Positions 40,138 to 48,674 are shown, counted from the stretch's first letter. The stretch is DNA of 64,000 bases from Flavobacteriaceae bacterium PS02337 (GCA_029959285.1 JASCOE010000004.1:372001-436000); one strand, 5' to 3'. The notes: generated by a model not told the origin, from the sequence alone. Numbers and translations: made by a program.

Positions 40138-40533
40138 TTATTCAAGTTGATGCCAAAAATGACCACAGCCATTTTTGCATTCTGTATTTCTTCTTTCAGT
40201 ATCGGTTATTTTAAAAATCCAAAGTAAAGCAGTTATCACTTTTTTATTTTCATTTTCTGGAAGTAAAGCTAATTTCTGAAAAGCAATTTTTGTTGGAAAA
40301 CTTTTTAGAATAATAATTGGTGTAAAAGTCGGTTTTAAAGGAATTGTATTTATTGCAGTTTGATAAGTTTCGGAATTGTAATCTGTTTTATTTGCAATAG
40401 AATTGAAAATGTAAAGATGAAGGGTTTTAAAAAGTTCTTCAAAATTAAAGTTCTTTTCTAACAAAAGTTGTAAACCAAGAGTAAAGTCTATTTTGTCTTG
40501 TGCAATTTTATTAATTATTTCTTCCATTTTCAA
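40138..40533 (-). CDS. Hypothetical protein, possibly DUF5958
   Basis: A 131-residue soluble helical protein; the start may also be the second ATG at 40527. The C-terminus has the clustered residues ECKNGCGHFWHQLE with two Cys and two His. It recalls DUF5958 from memory (INKIAQDKIDF start), unverified. It is 8 bp downstream of the next minus-strand gene. Confidence 0.6.
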   Translation of the reverse strand: MKMEEIINKIAQDKIDFTLGLQLLLEKNFNFEELFKTLHLYIFNSIANKTDYNSETYQTAINTIPLKPTFTPIIILKSFPTKIAFQKLALLPENENKKVITALLWIFKITDTERRNTECKNGCGHFWHQLE

Positions 40534-40541
40534 ATTATTTT

Positions 40542-40922
40542 TTAAAACTTTTTGAAGATATATTGATCTGCAAGAAAAGGCAAAATTGCTACACCGATTG
40601 TCATTATTAGCGTATAAATATAATCAATTTTATGTTTCGGATATTTTCCTAATTCTGGTTCTCTTTTAAAAATTTTGAAGTAAATATTTCGGGTTATTTT
40701 ATGAAGAATGAGAAAGAAAAAAAGCATTTGTGATCCAAAATAACTAAGACTTCTCAATTCATTATTAGAGTTATCTTCGATTAATATTCCGATAATAATT
40801 AATAAAAAAGATATTAAAATCCAGATTATAAATGTCTTTTTTTGATTTAGTTTCTCTTTTTGAATTCCAGCAATAACTACTGGAATAATGAAAATTAGAT
40901 AAAGTAAAATATCGCTATTCAT
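40542..40922 (-). CDS. Hypothetical four-helix membrane protein
   Basis: A 126-residue protein with about four hydrophobic segments (4-20, 33-47, 60-80, 102-120). There is no recognisable domain. It starts a likely two-gene unit with the downstream 131-residue gene. Confidence 0.6.
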   Translation of the reverse strand: MNSDILLYLIFIIPVVIAGIQKEKLNQKKTFIIWILISFLLIIIGILIEDNSNNELRSLSYFGSQMLFFFLILHKITRNIYFKIFKREPELGKYPKHKIDYIYTLIMTIGVAILPFLADQYIFKKF

Positions 40923-41010
40923 TTTTATTATTTGAAAATTTATTTCTACTAAAGTATAAAATATCTTTTTTGTACTTAGGATAATTGTATTTTCTATTGA
41001 AAACAGTTTT

Positions 41011-41093
41011 GCGTAAGGGATAGAAACGACATCCTTTTATGGTGGGGTTCACCATAAAAGATAAAGTGGATAGCCCGACCCGAAGGGATACGC
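41011..41093 (+). ncRNA. Structured RNA-like element, Flavo-1-like
   Basis: The outer helix GCGTA/TACGC encloses three parts. The first is a short hairpin GGAT/ATCC (41018-41034). The second is a perfect 11-bp stem CTTTTATGGTG/CACCATAAAAG (41034-41060). The third is the segment GGATAGCCCGACCCGAAGGG. The conserved-looking GGATAG and GCCCGACC motifs recall the Flavo-1 RNA motif described for Flavobacterium, from memory and unverified. It lies 128 bp before the APC permease. Strand is inferred from that motif. Confidence 0.55.
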
Positions 41094-41221
41094 CATTATG
41101 ATTTAAATTTAATTTTTTAAATAAGCATAGTCTTAGTTCGATTTTACATATCTATACTAGGAATTAAAAGATTAGAATTTCCAAAAAAAGTATATCTTTA
41201 ACCAACCCAAAACCAATAAAA

Positions 41222-42634
41222 ATGCAAGAAAACGACCAAGAACATTTTAAAAGAGAACTCGGACTTTTAGACGGAACCATGCTAGTTGTAGGTTCTATGA
41301 TCGGATCCGGGATATTTATTGTAAGTGCTGACATAGCGCGTCAAGTTGGATCTGCCGGATGGCTGACACTAATTTGGCTTGTTTCAGGATTAATTACAAT
41401 TATAGCCGCTGTAAGTTATGGCGAATTAAGCGCAATGTTTCCAAAAGCTGGCGGACAATATGTGTATTTGAAAGAAGCTTACAACAAATTGATTGCCTTT
41501 TTGTACGGCTGGAGTTTTTTTGCAGTAATCCAAACCGGAACAATTGCGGCGGTTGGAGTAGCATTTTCTAAATTTGCAGCTTATTTATATGAGCCTTTAA
41601 GCGACGAAAATATTCTTTACGAATTAGGTTCGTTTAAATTGAATGCGGCTCAGCTAGTTTCTATTTTTACAATTGTGGTATTAACTTTTATTAATAGCCG
41701 CGGAGTTAAAAACGGAAAAATTTTGCAAACGGTTTTAACAATTATCAAAATTTTATCATTGCTTGGATTGATCGTTTTTGGATTGACATTAGCAGCAAAA
41801 GCTTCAATTTGGGATGCAAACTGGGCTGATACGTGGAGCACGCGCTCATTTGATAAAGAAAGCGGTTCTTGGCTGCCAATTAGCGGAACAGCATTAATTT
41901 CTGGAATTTCAGCCGCAATGGTTGGTTCTTTATTTTCGAGCGATGCTTGGAATGGTGTAACTTTTATAGCAGGAGAAATTAAAAATCCAAAGCGAAATGT
42001 TGGTTTGAGTTTATTTCTGGGAACTTTTATCGTTACGATTATTTATGTTTTGACCAATATTATGTATTTGGCTGTAATTCCGTTGGACGAAATTGCAACA
42101 GCAAAATCTGATCGTGTTGCCGTTGTAGCATCTCAATATATCTTTGGAAACATTGGAACTTTGATTATTGCAATTATGATTATGATTTCGACTTTTGCCT
42201 GCAATAACGGATTAATTATGGCGGGAGCAAGAGTATATTATACAATGGCAAAAGATGGTCTGTTCTTTAAAAAAGCAGCTGTTTTAAACGAATCTAGCGT
42301 TCCTGCTTGGGCGCTTTGGGCGCAATGTATTTGGGCTTCGGCTTTGTGTTTGACAGGAAAATATGGGGATTTGTTAGATTTTGTAATTATTATTGTTTTG
42401 ATATTCTACATTTTAACCATTTTAGGTATTTTTATTTTGAGAAAAAAAATGCCAGATGCAGAAAGACCTTATAAAGCTTTTGGATATCCATTTTTACCAA
42501 TGTTGTACATCATTATTGCAACTGCAATCTGTATTTCATTATTGATAACAAAATTCTCAACTTGTGGTTGGGGAGTATTAATTATGGTAACTGGAATTCC
42601 GGTTTATTATTTGACAAAACCGAAAGAAGAATAA
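41222..42634 (+). CDS. APC-superfamily amino acid permease (LAT-like)
   Basis: A 470-residue transporter with about 12 transmembrane helices. The first-helix signature is LGLLDGTMLVVGSMIGSGIFIVSADI, typical of the L-type amino-acid exchanger branch. It is distinct from the permease at the left edge, which has the CAT-type organisation. It is monocistronic, preceded by a structured RNA-like element and followed by a bidirectional terminator. Substrate is not determined. Confidence 0.92.
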   Translation: MQENDQEHFKRELGLLDGTMLVVGSMIGSGIFIVSADIARQVGSAGWLTLIWLVSGLITIIAAVSYGELSAMFPKAGGQYVYLKEAYNKLIAFLYGWSFFAVIQTGTIAAVGVAFSKFAAYLYEPLSDENILYELGSFKLNAAQLVSIFTIVVLTFINSRGVKNGKILQTVLTIIKILSLLGLIVFGLTLAAKASIWDANWADTWSTRSFDKESGSWLPISGTALISGISAAMVGSLFSSDAWNGVTFIAGEIKNPKRNVGLSLFLGTFIVTIIYVLTNIMYLAVIPLDEIATAKSDRVAVVASQYIFGNIGTLIIAIMIMISTFACNNGLIMAGARVYYTMAKDGLFFKKAAVLNESSVPAWALWAQCIWASALCLTGKYGDLLDFVIIIVLIFYILTILGIFILRKKMPDAERPYKAFGYPFLPMLYIIIATAICISLLITKFSTCGWGVLIMVTGIPVYYLTKPKEE

Positions 42635-42671
42635 GATTTTATTTTCTGTTTAAGTTGAAAAAATTATCTAT

Positions 42672-42709
42672 AAAAAAAGCGTCTTGTAACTATCAAGACG
42701 CTTTTTTTA
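42672..42709. terminator. Bidirectional terminator after the APC permease
   Basis: An A run, GCGTCTTG, an 8-nt loop, CAAGACGC and a T run, between convergent genes. Confidence 0.9.
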
Positions 42710-42722
42710 TTTATGCCAAAAA

Positions 42723-43133
42723 TTAAAAACTATTATCAGATAAATCATTTTTAATTCTTTCTTCAGTTGGTCTTAAGAAAATCAGATAAACTATAATCAA
42801 GATTCCGAATATAATATAATCTGGAGTTAAAAATAATAATATAAAAGCGGCGCCTTCTAAAATTGCCCATCGCATAATAGAAGCGGCTTGGTAAAAAGGA
42901 AGTTTTTCTTCGAGTTTTAATTTAGGATCGATTTGTTTAATCTGCGATTTGAATATAAAAGTACTTATGACGTAAGCTAAAATCGGTATTAAGGTATATA
43001 TAATGCCAATTGTGCTAAGTTCAGGAATTTTTAATTTTTCAATAGAAATTTCACCAACAAAAAAATAAGCGAGAATAGTTCCCGCACAAATGGCAAAATG
43101 AATGACTTGCAATGCTTTGATTTTTTCAGTCAT
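42723..43133 (-). CDS. Hypothetical four-helix membrane protein
   Basis: A 136-residue protein with hydrophobic segments at about 8-24, 42-62, 87-103 and 104-122, and a charged linker QIDPKLKLEEKLPFYQAASIMRWAILEGAAF. I do not recognise the family. It uses the bidirectional terminator on its 3' side. Confidence 0.65.
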   Translation of the reverse strand: MTEKIKALQVIHFAICAGTILAYFFVGEISIEKLKIPELSTIGIIYTLIPILAYVISTFIFKSQIKQIDPKLKLEEKLPFYQAASIMRWAILEGAAFILLFLTPDYIIFGILIIVYLIFLRPTEERIKNDLSDNSF

Positions 43134-43191
43134 GATTTGGTTGAGGTTTGAGGTTGAATTTGTGCAAGTTAGGACTAATTCTTTAATTCAT

Positions 43192-43226
43192 AAAAAAAAG
43201 ACACTACAATTAAGCAGTGTCTTTTT
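43192..43226 (-). terminator. Terminator of the DUF1810 gene
   Basis: Minus strand: AAAAAGACACT and AGTGTCTTTTT arms with a 10-nt loop and a T run. Confidence 0.85.
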
Positions 43227-43255
43227 GATGCAAATAATCACGAAGAGTTTGTCAA

Positions 43256-43717
43256 TTATGCTACGACAGGCTCAGTTGGTGATTTTATAGTTGAATTAAT
43301 AATAGACAAAGTCAAAGGGTCAGTTTCTCCAGAGAAAAAAGCTTCTAGAATTTCCTGAAATACCGGATTTGCATTTTCTACCAAAGAAAATAAAGTCATG
43401 CAAGAACGTAATTTTCTGGCATCTAAATCTCCCAAAATTCCATCAGCCGATTTTCTTTTGAAAGTCAATAAAAGCTCTGAAATTTCGATTAAATGTTTTC
43501 CAAGAATTGGATGCTCTAAATAATCAGTAGCTTCTTTTAAATCGTTAATGGCATACAGATTAGCTGTATCACTTTTTCCTAAGCCTTTTATTTGCGGAAA
43601 AATGAACCACATCCAATGTGTTTCTTTTTTCCCTTTGCTGATTTCAGAAAAAGCGGTAAGATAAAGTTTGTTCTGCGCATCTAAGAAACGCGATAGATCA
43701 TTGTTCGAATAAGCCAT
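43256..43717 (-). CDS. DUF1810 family protein
   Basis: A 153-residue protein with the family core LSRFLDAQNKLYLTAFSEISKGKKETHWMWFIFPQIKGLGKS, followed by YAINDLKEATDYLEHPILGKHL. The DUF1810 fold is helical, and its function is unknown. The last codons (TEPVVA) are encoded by a stretch reading ACTGAGCCTGTCGTAGC on the minus strand. That stretch looks like a fragment of a widespread extragenic repeat, so the C-terminus may have been rewritten by it. Confidence 0.88.
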   Translation of the reverse strand: MAYSNNDLSRFLDAQNKLYLTAFSEISKGKKETHWMWFIFPQIKGLGKSDTANLYAINDLKEATDYLEHPILGKHLIEISELLLTFKRKSADGILGDLDARKLRSCMTLFSLVENANPVFQEILEAFFSGETDPLTLSIINSTIKSPTEPVVA

Positions 43718-43743
43718 TACGGTGTGTATTTTAAAAAAGGTTG

Positions 43744-43751
43744 CAAAAATA
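43744..43751 (-). promoter_or_regulatory. Promoter -7 element of the DUF1810 gene
   Basis: The minus strand reads TATTTTTG (TAnnTTTG) about 27 nt before the ATG. Confidence 0.45.
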
Positions 43752-43876
43752 GTAAAAAAGATAGGTTTAGCCTAATAAAAGGTTCATACCGTGCATGTTT
43801 TAACTTTTTAAAGAAGTAATATCTTACGTCTTTTTAAGCAGAAAATGTATTTTTTTAGGATTCAATTCTATAAAAA

Positions 43877-44503
43877 TCAAATATTTCGATCGGTTCTTCT
43901 AAAGGTAAGATTGATCCTTGGCAAAACATCTCGTGCCGTTTTCGGAACTTGATGCTGCCAAAAACTATTGGTTGTTCCTGCCATCAATAAAAAAGAACCA
44001 TGATGCAACGGAATCTCAATTGTCGGAATTTCTTTCCTGAATTTATGGCGAAGTTTAAACATTCTGGTTTCTCCAAACGTAACCGAAGCAATAATAGGAT
44101 TTGGACCTGTATTGTGTTCTTTATCGCTGTGCCAGCCCACGCCATCGTTTCCATCTCTGTATAAATTTAAAAGAAGGCTGTTAAAATCAAGTTGTGTTTC
44201 TTTTTCTACACGTCCTCTTATTTTTAATAATTCATAAGTCCAATCAGGTCCTTTTGGGTCAGCGCCAACATTATCTTTGTCTTCATACCAAGCAATCATT
44301 CTCGGAACGGTATATGTTTTATCGTAAATTTCCATTTCATATTCTCTCCATTTAGTCTTGCGAAGTATTCTTTCATAAAAACGATCTGATTCTTCTTTTG
44401 TAAAGAAATTATCGATCAATATTAATTCGGAGTCAGGAATGTCAAATATTTTTTTTCCTCCCAAACCTGCAGTAAATAATTCGGTGTCGTTAAATAGTGT
44501 CAT
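43877..44503 (-). CDS. alkB: AlkB-like 2-oxoglutarate/Fe(II) dioxygenase
   Basis: A 208-residue enzyme of the 2OG-Fe(II) family that removes alkyl lesions from DNA bases by oxidation. The iron ligands are His and Asp in GWHSDKEHNTGPNPIIASV (about 125-127) and His in FWQHQVPKT (about 187). The 2-oxoglutarate-binding Arg is in PRINLTFR near the C-terminus. It resembles the shorter ALKBH2/3 type. It is the last gene of a minus-strand series with the nuclease and umuC genes, 30 bp from the nuclease. Confidence 0.9.
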   Translation of the reverse strand: MTLFNDTELFTAGLGGKKIFDIPDSELILIDNFFTKEESDRFYERILRKTKWREYEMEIYDKTYTVPRMIAWYEDKDNVGADPKGPDWTYELLKIRGRVEKETQLDFNSLLLNLYRDGNDGVGWHSDKEHNTGPNPIIASVTFGETRMFKLRHKFRKEIPTIEIPLHHGSFLLMAGTTNSFWQHQVPKTARDVLPRINLTFRRTDRNI

Positions 44504-44533
44504 AACTTAATTTTTACAGCTCTATTTTTAATT

Positions 44534-45913
44534 TTATTGTAAGAAGTGTTTGTTAAAGAACACTTTGCCTGGATGTTTTTCGGCGTAAGCAAAAATCAAC
44601 TGTTCAATATACTGATTGCTTTTGTAAGACGTAACATAACTTTTGACTTCTTCAGAATCATTAATTGCAACATCTCTCGGAATATATCCCATTCCATGAA
44701 AATGGCCGTTTTCGATCCAAATACAGCTTCGTTCGTCTGAAGATCTTCCTTTGTCTATAATGGCAAAACTCGGTCTGTTATTCAATAAAAAATCAATCGC
44801 ATTGTCAACTTGTTCATTGTGAATTAAAGGATCAGGCAGTTCTTTTATTTCATTATTGTAGAAAAACTCACCTTCTTCGGGTCTTGAATATTTGCAGAAT
44901 CTATGATCTATTTGAAATTGTTCTGCGAGACTTCTCAATAAATGAATACCCGTATGTTGATTATTAAATTCGTGAATGCAGATTTGAAATTTACTCAGTT
45001 TTCCGATTGCCAAATATTTATAGCCATTTCGAGCTTCATACTGATAAATACCAAATTTAGCTTCAAAACGTTTTAAAGCTCTGTTGTAAGTTGGCCAAAG
45101 TTTCTTGATTTCGGTACATTCTAAAAGAAGCGCCATTAATTCGGTTGCACAGATTTCAAAAGAAATTCCATGAATATCTCTTAAAAAATGCTGTCTTTGC
45201 GAATTGATATTATTTCCTGTAAAATGCGATGTGACACGTTTTTTTAAATTGATGGCTTTTCCAACATAAATCACTTTTTTCTGCTGATTATAGAAATAAT
45301 ATACTCCAGGTTTATCGGGTAAATTATTAAAATCATCTGGAGGAAGATTTGGAGGCAAACGCTGATCTTGTGCCGTTTTTTTGATCATTTTATCGATTTC
45401 TCCAGCATCGTCCCATTCTAATAAAAGAGAAAATAATAGAGCAGTGGCGTCTGCATCTCCGCCTGCGCGGTGTCTGTTTTCTAAAGATATGTTTAGCGAA
45501 TTACAAAGATTTCCTAAACTATAAGAACCTAATCCGGGTTTAATTTTTCTCGCAGCTCGAACGGTACATACTTTTCTGGCAGTCCACTTAAAACCAGCTT
45601 GTTCCAGCTGATGATGTACAAAAGAATAATCGAAGTTAACGTTGTGCGCAACAAAAATACGGTCGGTCAGCATTTCTAAAACCTTCTCTGAAATATCATC
45701 GAAAATAGGCGCGTTAGCAACCATTTCATTATTAATTCCAGTTAATCCAAAAATTGAAGGTGGTATATCTTGCTCAGGATTTACAAGCGTTTCGTAGCGA
45801 TCCAAAACATTTGTACCGTCATGAATAATAATGGCAATTTCTGTAATACGGCTTCCACTAGCATTACCGTCTGTGGTTTCGATATCGACTATGGCATATT
45901 CTTGCTTCTTCAT
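44534..45913 (-). CDS. DnaQ-like exonuclease fused to GIY-YIG nuclease
   Basis: A 459-residue two-nuclease protein. The N-terminal DEDD exonuclease domain (about 1-165) has YAIVDIETTDG, the middle motif FVAHNVNFDYSFVHHQL and HRAGGDADATA. The GIY-YIG domain (about 205-285) has GVYYFYNQQKKVIYVGKAINLKKRVTSHF, as in UvrC and Cho. The remaining 170 residues are Cho/UvrC-unlike. Such fusions are expected to trim and incise damaged DNA. It lies between the alkB-like and umuC genes. Confidence 0.92.
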   Translation of the reverse strand: MKKQEYAIVDIETTDGNASGSRITEIAIIIHDGTNVLDRYETLVNPEQDIPPSIFGLTGINNEMVANAPIFDDISEKVLEMLTDRIFVAHNVNFDYSFVHHQLEQAGFKWTARKVCTVRAARKIKPGLGSYSLGNLCNSLNISLENRHRAGGDADATALLFSLLLEWDDAGEIDKMIKKTAQDQRLPPNLPPDDFNNLPDKPGVYYFYNQQKKVIYVGKAINLKKRVTSHFTGNNINSQRQHFLRDIHGISFEICATELMALLLECTEIKKLWPTYNRALKRFEAKFGIYQYEARNGYKYLAIGKLSKFQICIHEFNNQHTGIHLLRSLAEQFQIDHRFCKYSRPEEGEFFYNNEIKELPDPLIHNEQVDNAIDFLLNNRPSFAIIDKGRSSDERSCIWIENGHFHGMGYIPRDVAINDSEEVKSYVTSYKSNQYIEQLIFAYAEKHPGKVFFNKHFLQ

Positions 45914-45955
45914 TTTTATATAACGTAAAACCGATTGTTTTTCTGTTGTTTATAT

Positions 45956-47215
45956 TTAAACTTTAACCGTAATAACATCTTTGAGCAGAGTAGAAAACTT
46001 GGGAGATAATCTGTTCTGCTTCATTTTCCATTGACGTCCTAAAGACTGCACGCCGAACTTAATTTTATTATTGCCATAACTCTGATTCATTTTATCTATT
46101 ACACTCATTAAAGGCTGATGTTTAGGATTTGATGTTTCGAATAAATTAAGCTGTGTTTCGCTATTTGGCGTTAATCCCATTACAATTACACCTGCTTTTT
46201 TATAACGATATCCTTTTTTAAAAATGGCTTTAAATCCTTTTTGAGCTGCCGCATTAAGTTCGATTGTCGAATTGGTCGGAAAATCTGTAGTAATGGTAAT
46301 ACTTCGTGAATAATGCGATTCTTCATTTTTTATAAAACTAGTTTGGATAAAAACCGTTACCATATTGCAATGGCAATTTTGGCGTCTTAATTTTTCGGCA
46401 CAAGAAGCTGTAAATGTGCTAATTCGTTCTGAAATTTCTTCGTAAGTAGTATATCTTTTTTCGAAAGATCTCGTCGTAGCAATCATTTTTCGGTCTGCGG
46501 CTTCTTCTAAATCTAAAGTTGGTTTGCCTTCTAATTCATGTTTTAAGCGAAGCCCAACTACAGACATTTCTTTTCTTACCCAAGCATCTGGAAGCTGCGT
46601 AAAATCATACGCCGTGTTGATTTTTTTCAATTTAAGGCGTTTGGCGTGTTTTTTTCCTATTCCCCAAACGTCTTCAATTTTAGTCCATTTTAATGCTTTA
46701 ATTCTTTTTTCTTCAGAGTCAATACAATAAGCGCCTTGTGTGCGATCTGCAAATTTTCGGGCAATTTTATTTGCCATTTTTGCCAAAGCTTTGGTAGGCG
46801 CAAAACCGACACTAACAGGAATTCCAGTTCCTTGTGTTACTTCTTTTCGCATTCTTAAACCCAGCGCATTCAAGTCAAATAAATCGTAACCTGAAAATTT
46901 CAGAAAAGCTTCGTCAATACTGTAAATTTCAATTTCAGGAGTATAAGTTTGAAGTAAATTCATAACCCGATTACTCATATCGCCGTACAGCGGATAATTA
47001 GAAGAATAAACAAAAATATTTTTTTCTTTAAAAGTAGATTCATACTTAAACGCAGGAATAGCCATTGGTATGCCCAAAGCTTTAGCTTCATCTGAACGCG
47101 AAATAACACAGCCGTCATTATTAGAAAGAATAACGATAGGTTTTCCTCTTAAATGCGGTTCAAATACTCTTTGGCAAGAAGCATAAAAATTGTTACAATC
47201 GACTAAAGCAAACAT
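45956..47215 (-). CDS. umuC: Y-family DNA polymerase, UmuC
   Basis: A 419-residue translesion polymerase catalytic subunit. The first acidic motif is FALVDCNNFYASCQRVFEPHL, the catalytic SIDEAFLKFSG lies near residue 100, and the helix-hairpin-helix region is VWGIGKKHAKRLKLKKI. Length is typical of UmuC, which needs UmuD-prime as partner. umuD is the next gene upstream, separated by a 105-bp gap holding an inverted repeat. Confidence 0.96.
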   Translation of the reverse strand: MFALVDCNNFYASCQRVFEPHLRGKPIVILSNNDGCVISRSDEAKALGIPMAIPAFKYESTFKEKNIFVYSSNYPLYGDMSNRVMNLLQTYTPEIEIYSIDEAFLKFSGYDLFDLNALGLRMRKEVTQGTGIPVSVGFAPTKALAKMANKIARKFADRTQGAYCIDSEEKRIKALKWTKIEDVWGIGKKHAKRLKLKKINTAYDFTQLPDAWVRKEMSVVGLRLKHELEGKPTLDLEEAADRKMIATTRSFEKRYTTYEEISERISTFTASCAEKLRRQNCHCNMVTVFIQTSFIKNEESHYSRSITITTDFPTNSTIELNAAAQKGFKAIFKKGYRYKKAGVIVMGLTPNSETQLNLFETSNPKHQPLMSVIDKMNQSYGNNKIKFGVQSLGRQWKMKQNRLSPKFSTLLKDVITVKV

Positions 47216-47247
47216 TTTTAATTGGTTTTTTTATTTCTATTTCTGTT

Positions 47248-47316
47248 TTGTCACCCTGAGCGAAGTCGAAGGGTTTACATCGTATAAAAGGTCTTTGACT
47301 TCGCTCAGACTGACAA
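47248..47316. repeat. REP-like inverted repeat between umuC and umuD
   Basis: Arms at 47248-47272 (starting TTGTCACCCTGAGCGAAGTC) and 47292-47316 match in inverted orientation at 21 of 25 positions. The GTCACCCTGAGCGAAGTCGAAG motif family is a common extragenic repeat in many bacteria. Confidence 0.85.
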
Positions 47317-47320
47317 TAAC

Positions 47321-47770
47321 TTAAAAGGTTTTAATACAATGAACTACAATTCCCCAAATCAGAAAATTATTTTCTGGCGTTACTTTTATAGGTTGATAAT
47401 CTTCATTTTCGGCAATAAGCCAGATTACGTCTTTTTCTATTTTGATACGTTTTACGGTAAATTCACCATCAATTTGGCAAACAGCAATTTTATTATTTTG
47501 AGGTTCAAGACTTTTATCAATAATCAATAAATCGCCATCATTGATACCGACATTTTTCATAGAATGGCCTTTTACTCTGGCAAAATAAGTAGTGTACTTG
47601 TGTTTGATGAATTCTTTATTGAGATCAATCGACAATTCGATAAAATCATCTGCAGGCGAAGGAAAACCAGCGCTGATACCAACGTCAAAAAAAGGCAGTC
47701 TTATTTCAGACCTCGTATCTGGAAGATACAATTCTATTGATTTTGTGGTATTTATGTTTCTCAATTTCAT
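47321..47770 (-). CDS. umuD: UmuD, self-cleaving polymerase V subunit
   Basis: A 149-residue S24-family protein from the ATG; a GTG two codons upstream is also open. The self-cleavage site Ala-Gly is in VGISAGFPSPADDF (about 27-28). The catalytic Ser is in VKGHSMKN and the Lys in DGEFTVKRIK. After cleavage, UmuD-prime pairs with UmuC for translesion synthesis. It is divergent from the XRE-S24 repressor, and a dyad lies between their promoters. Confidence 0.94.
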   Translation of the reverse strand: MKLRNINTTKSIELYLPDTRSEIRLPFFDVGISAGFPSPADDFIELSIDLNKEFIKHKYTTYFARVKGHSMKNVGINDGDLLIIDKSLEPQNNKIAVCQIDGEFTVKRIKIEKDVIWLIAENEDYQPIKVTPENNFLIWGIVVHCIKTF

Positions 47771-47803
47771 AATCACTTTCTAAAAATGTTTTTTTGAACA
47801 TTA

Positions 47804-47811
47804 CAAAATTA
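47804..47811 (-). promoter_or_regulatory. Promoter -7 element of umuDC
   Basis: The minus strand reads TAATTTTG (TAnnTTTG) 33 nt before the umuD ATG. It overlaps the edge of the dyad at 47809-47827. Confidence 0.55.
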
Positions 47812-47827
47812 GTACAGGCAGTAACAA
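47809..47827. promoter_or_regulatory. Candidate operator between umuD and the S24 repressor
   Basis: TTAGTACAGGCAGTAACAA is an interrupted dyad of form TTnnTACnGnCnGTAnnAA. It overlaps the umuD -7 element and lies 7 bp before the repressor -7 element, where a bound repressor would block both promoters. That the neighbouring XRE-S24 protein binds it is an inference. Confidence 0.5.
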
Positions 47828-47834
47828 TTTTTTG

Positions 47835-47842
47835 TATATTTG
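47835..47842 (+). promoter_or_regulatory. Promoter -7 element of the XRE-S24 repressor
   Basis: TATATTTG (TAnnTTTG) 26 nt before the repressor ATG. Confidence 0.55.
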
Positions 47843-47868
47843 CTGTTCCAAATTATAACAAATTTATT

Positions 47869-48642
47869 ATGTCCTTATTTTCAGACAACATCAGAGCGTT
47901 AAGGGTTAAGCATAAAATATCACAAGAGAAATTAGCTGAAAACCTTAGCATTACCAGAGGAAGATACGTGAAATACGAAGATGGAACTTCGGAAGCTCCG
48001 TATGATATTTTGAAGAAGATTGCGCTGTATTTTCACATGAGTATCGATTTGATTTTATCTGTCGATATCCGTAAAATTGATGTGCAAAATTTGATAAAAC
48101 TGGAAGGCAACCGACTTATTTTACCAATTCAAGTAGATAGTTTTGGAGAAAATTTTATTGAAATTGTATCTCAAAAAGCAAAAGCAGGTTATCTAAATGG
48201 GTATGCTGATCCGGAATATATCGAAAGTTTACAGCAAATTACGCTTCCATTTTTAGGTCCTGGAAAACACCGCGGATTTCCTGTTGAAGGCGATTCAATG
48301 CCTCCACACGAAGATGGTTCTATTATTATTGGTCGTTATGTAGAAAAGTTGGGAGAAGTGATGGATGGCAAAACCTATATCCTTATTACCAAAAATGAAG
48401 GAATGGTTTATAAACGTCTCAATAAAAATAAAAAGAACGCTTTGGTTTTAGAATCTGATAATAGTTTTTATCCGAATTATGAAGTGAAAGCGTCTGACAT
48501 TTTAGAGATTTGGGAATACGAATGCAATATCGGCCGTTCGGATAAAAAACAAGAAATGACAGAAACTGGAGCAATGAAAGATTTGCTTTTAGAATTGAAA
48601 AGGGAAGTTCGAGAGATTAAGAATAATACTTCGAATACATAA
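47869..48642 (+). CDS. XRE-family repressor with S24 peptidase domain
   Basis: A 257-residue protein from the ATG of MSLFSDNIRALRVKHK; an in-frame TTG at 47794 would run through the operator. The helix-turn-helix is at about 5-60 (ISQEKLAENLSITRGRYVKYEDGTSEAP). The self-cleavage Ala-Gly is in QKAKAGYLNGYADPEY. The S24 catalytic Ser is in PVEGDSMPPH and the Lys in GMVYKRL. This is the CI/LexA design of a repressor inactivated by RecA-stimulated cleavage. Divergent placement against umuDC suggests it controls the island. Confidence 0.93.
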   Translation: MSLFSDNIRALRVKHKISQEKLAENLSITRGRYVKYEDGTSEAPYDILKKIALYFHMSIDLILSVDIRKIDVQNLIKLEGNRLILPIQVDSFGENFIEIVSQKAKAGYLNGYADPEYIESLQQITLPFLGPGKHRGFPVEGDSMPPHEDGSIIIGRYVEKLGEVMDGKTYILITKNEGMVYKRLNKNKKNALVLESDNSFYPNYEVKASDILEIWEYECNIGRSDKKQEMTETGAMKDLLLELKREVREIKNNTSNT

Positions 48643-48674
48643 AAACATTTATATTAGCCTTAAAATGGTTTTTT

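Noticed and set aside
47869-48642. S24 repressor as a prophage remnant
   Set aside because: No phage structural, lysis or integration genes nearby; neighbours are repair genes and small host genes.
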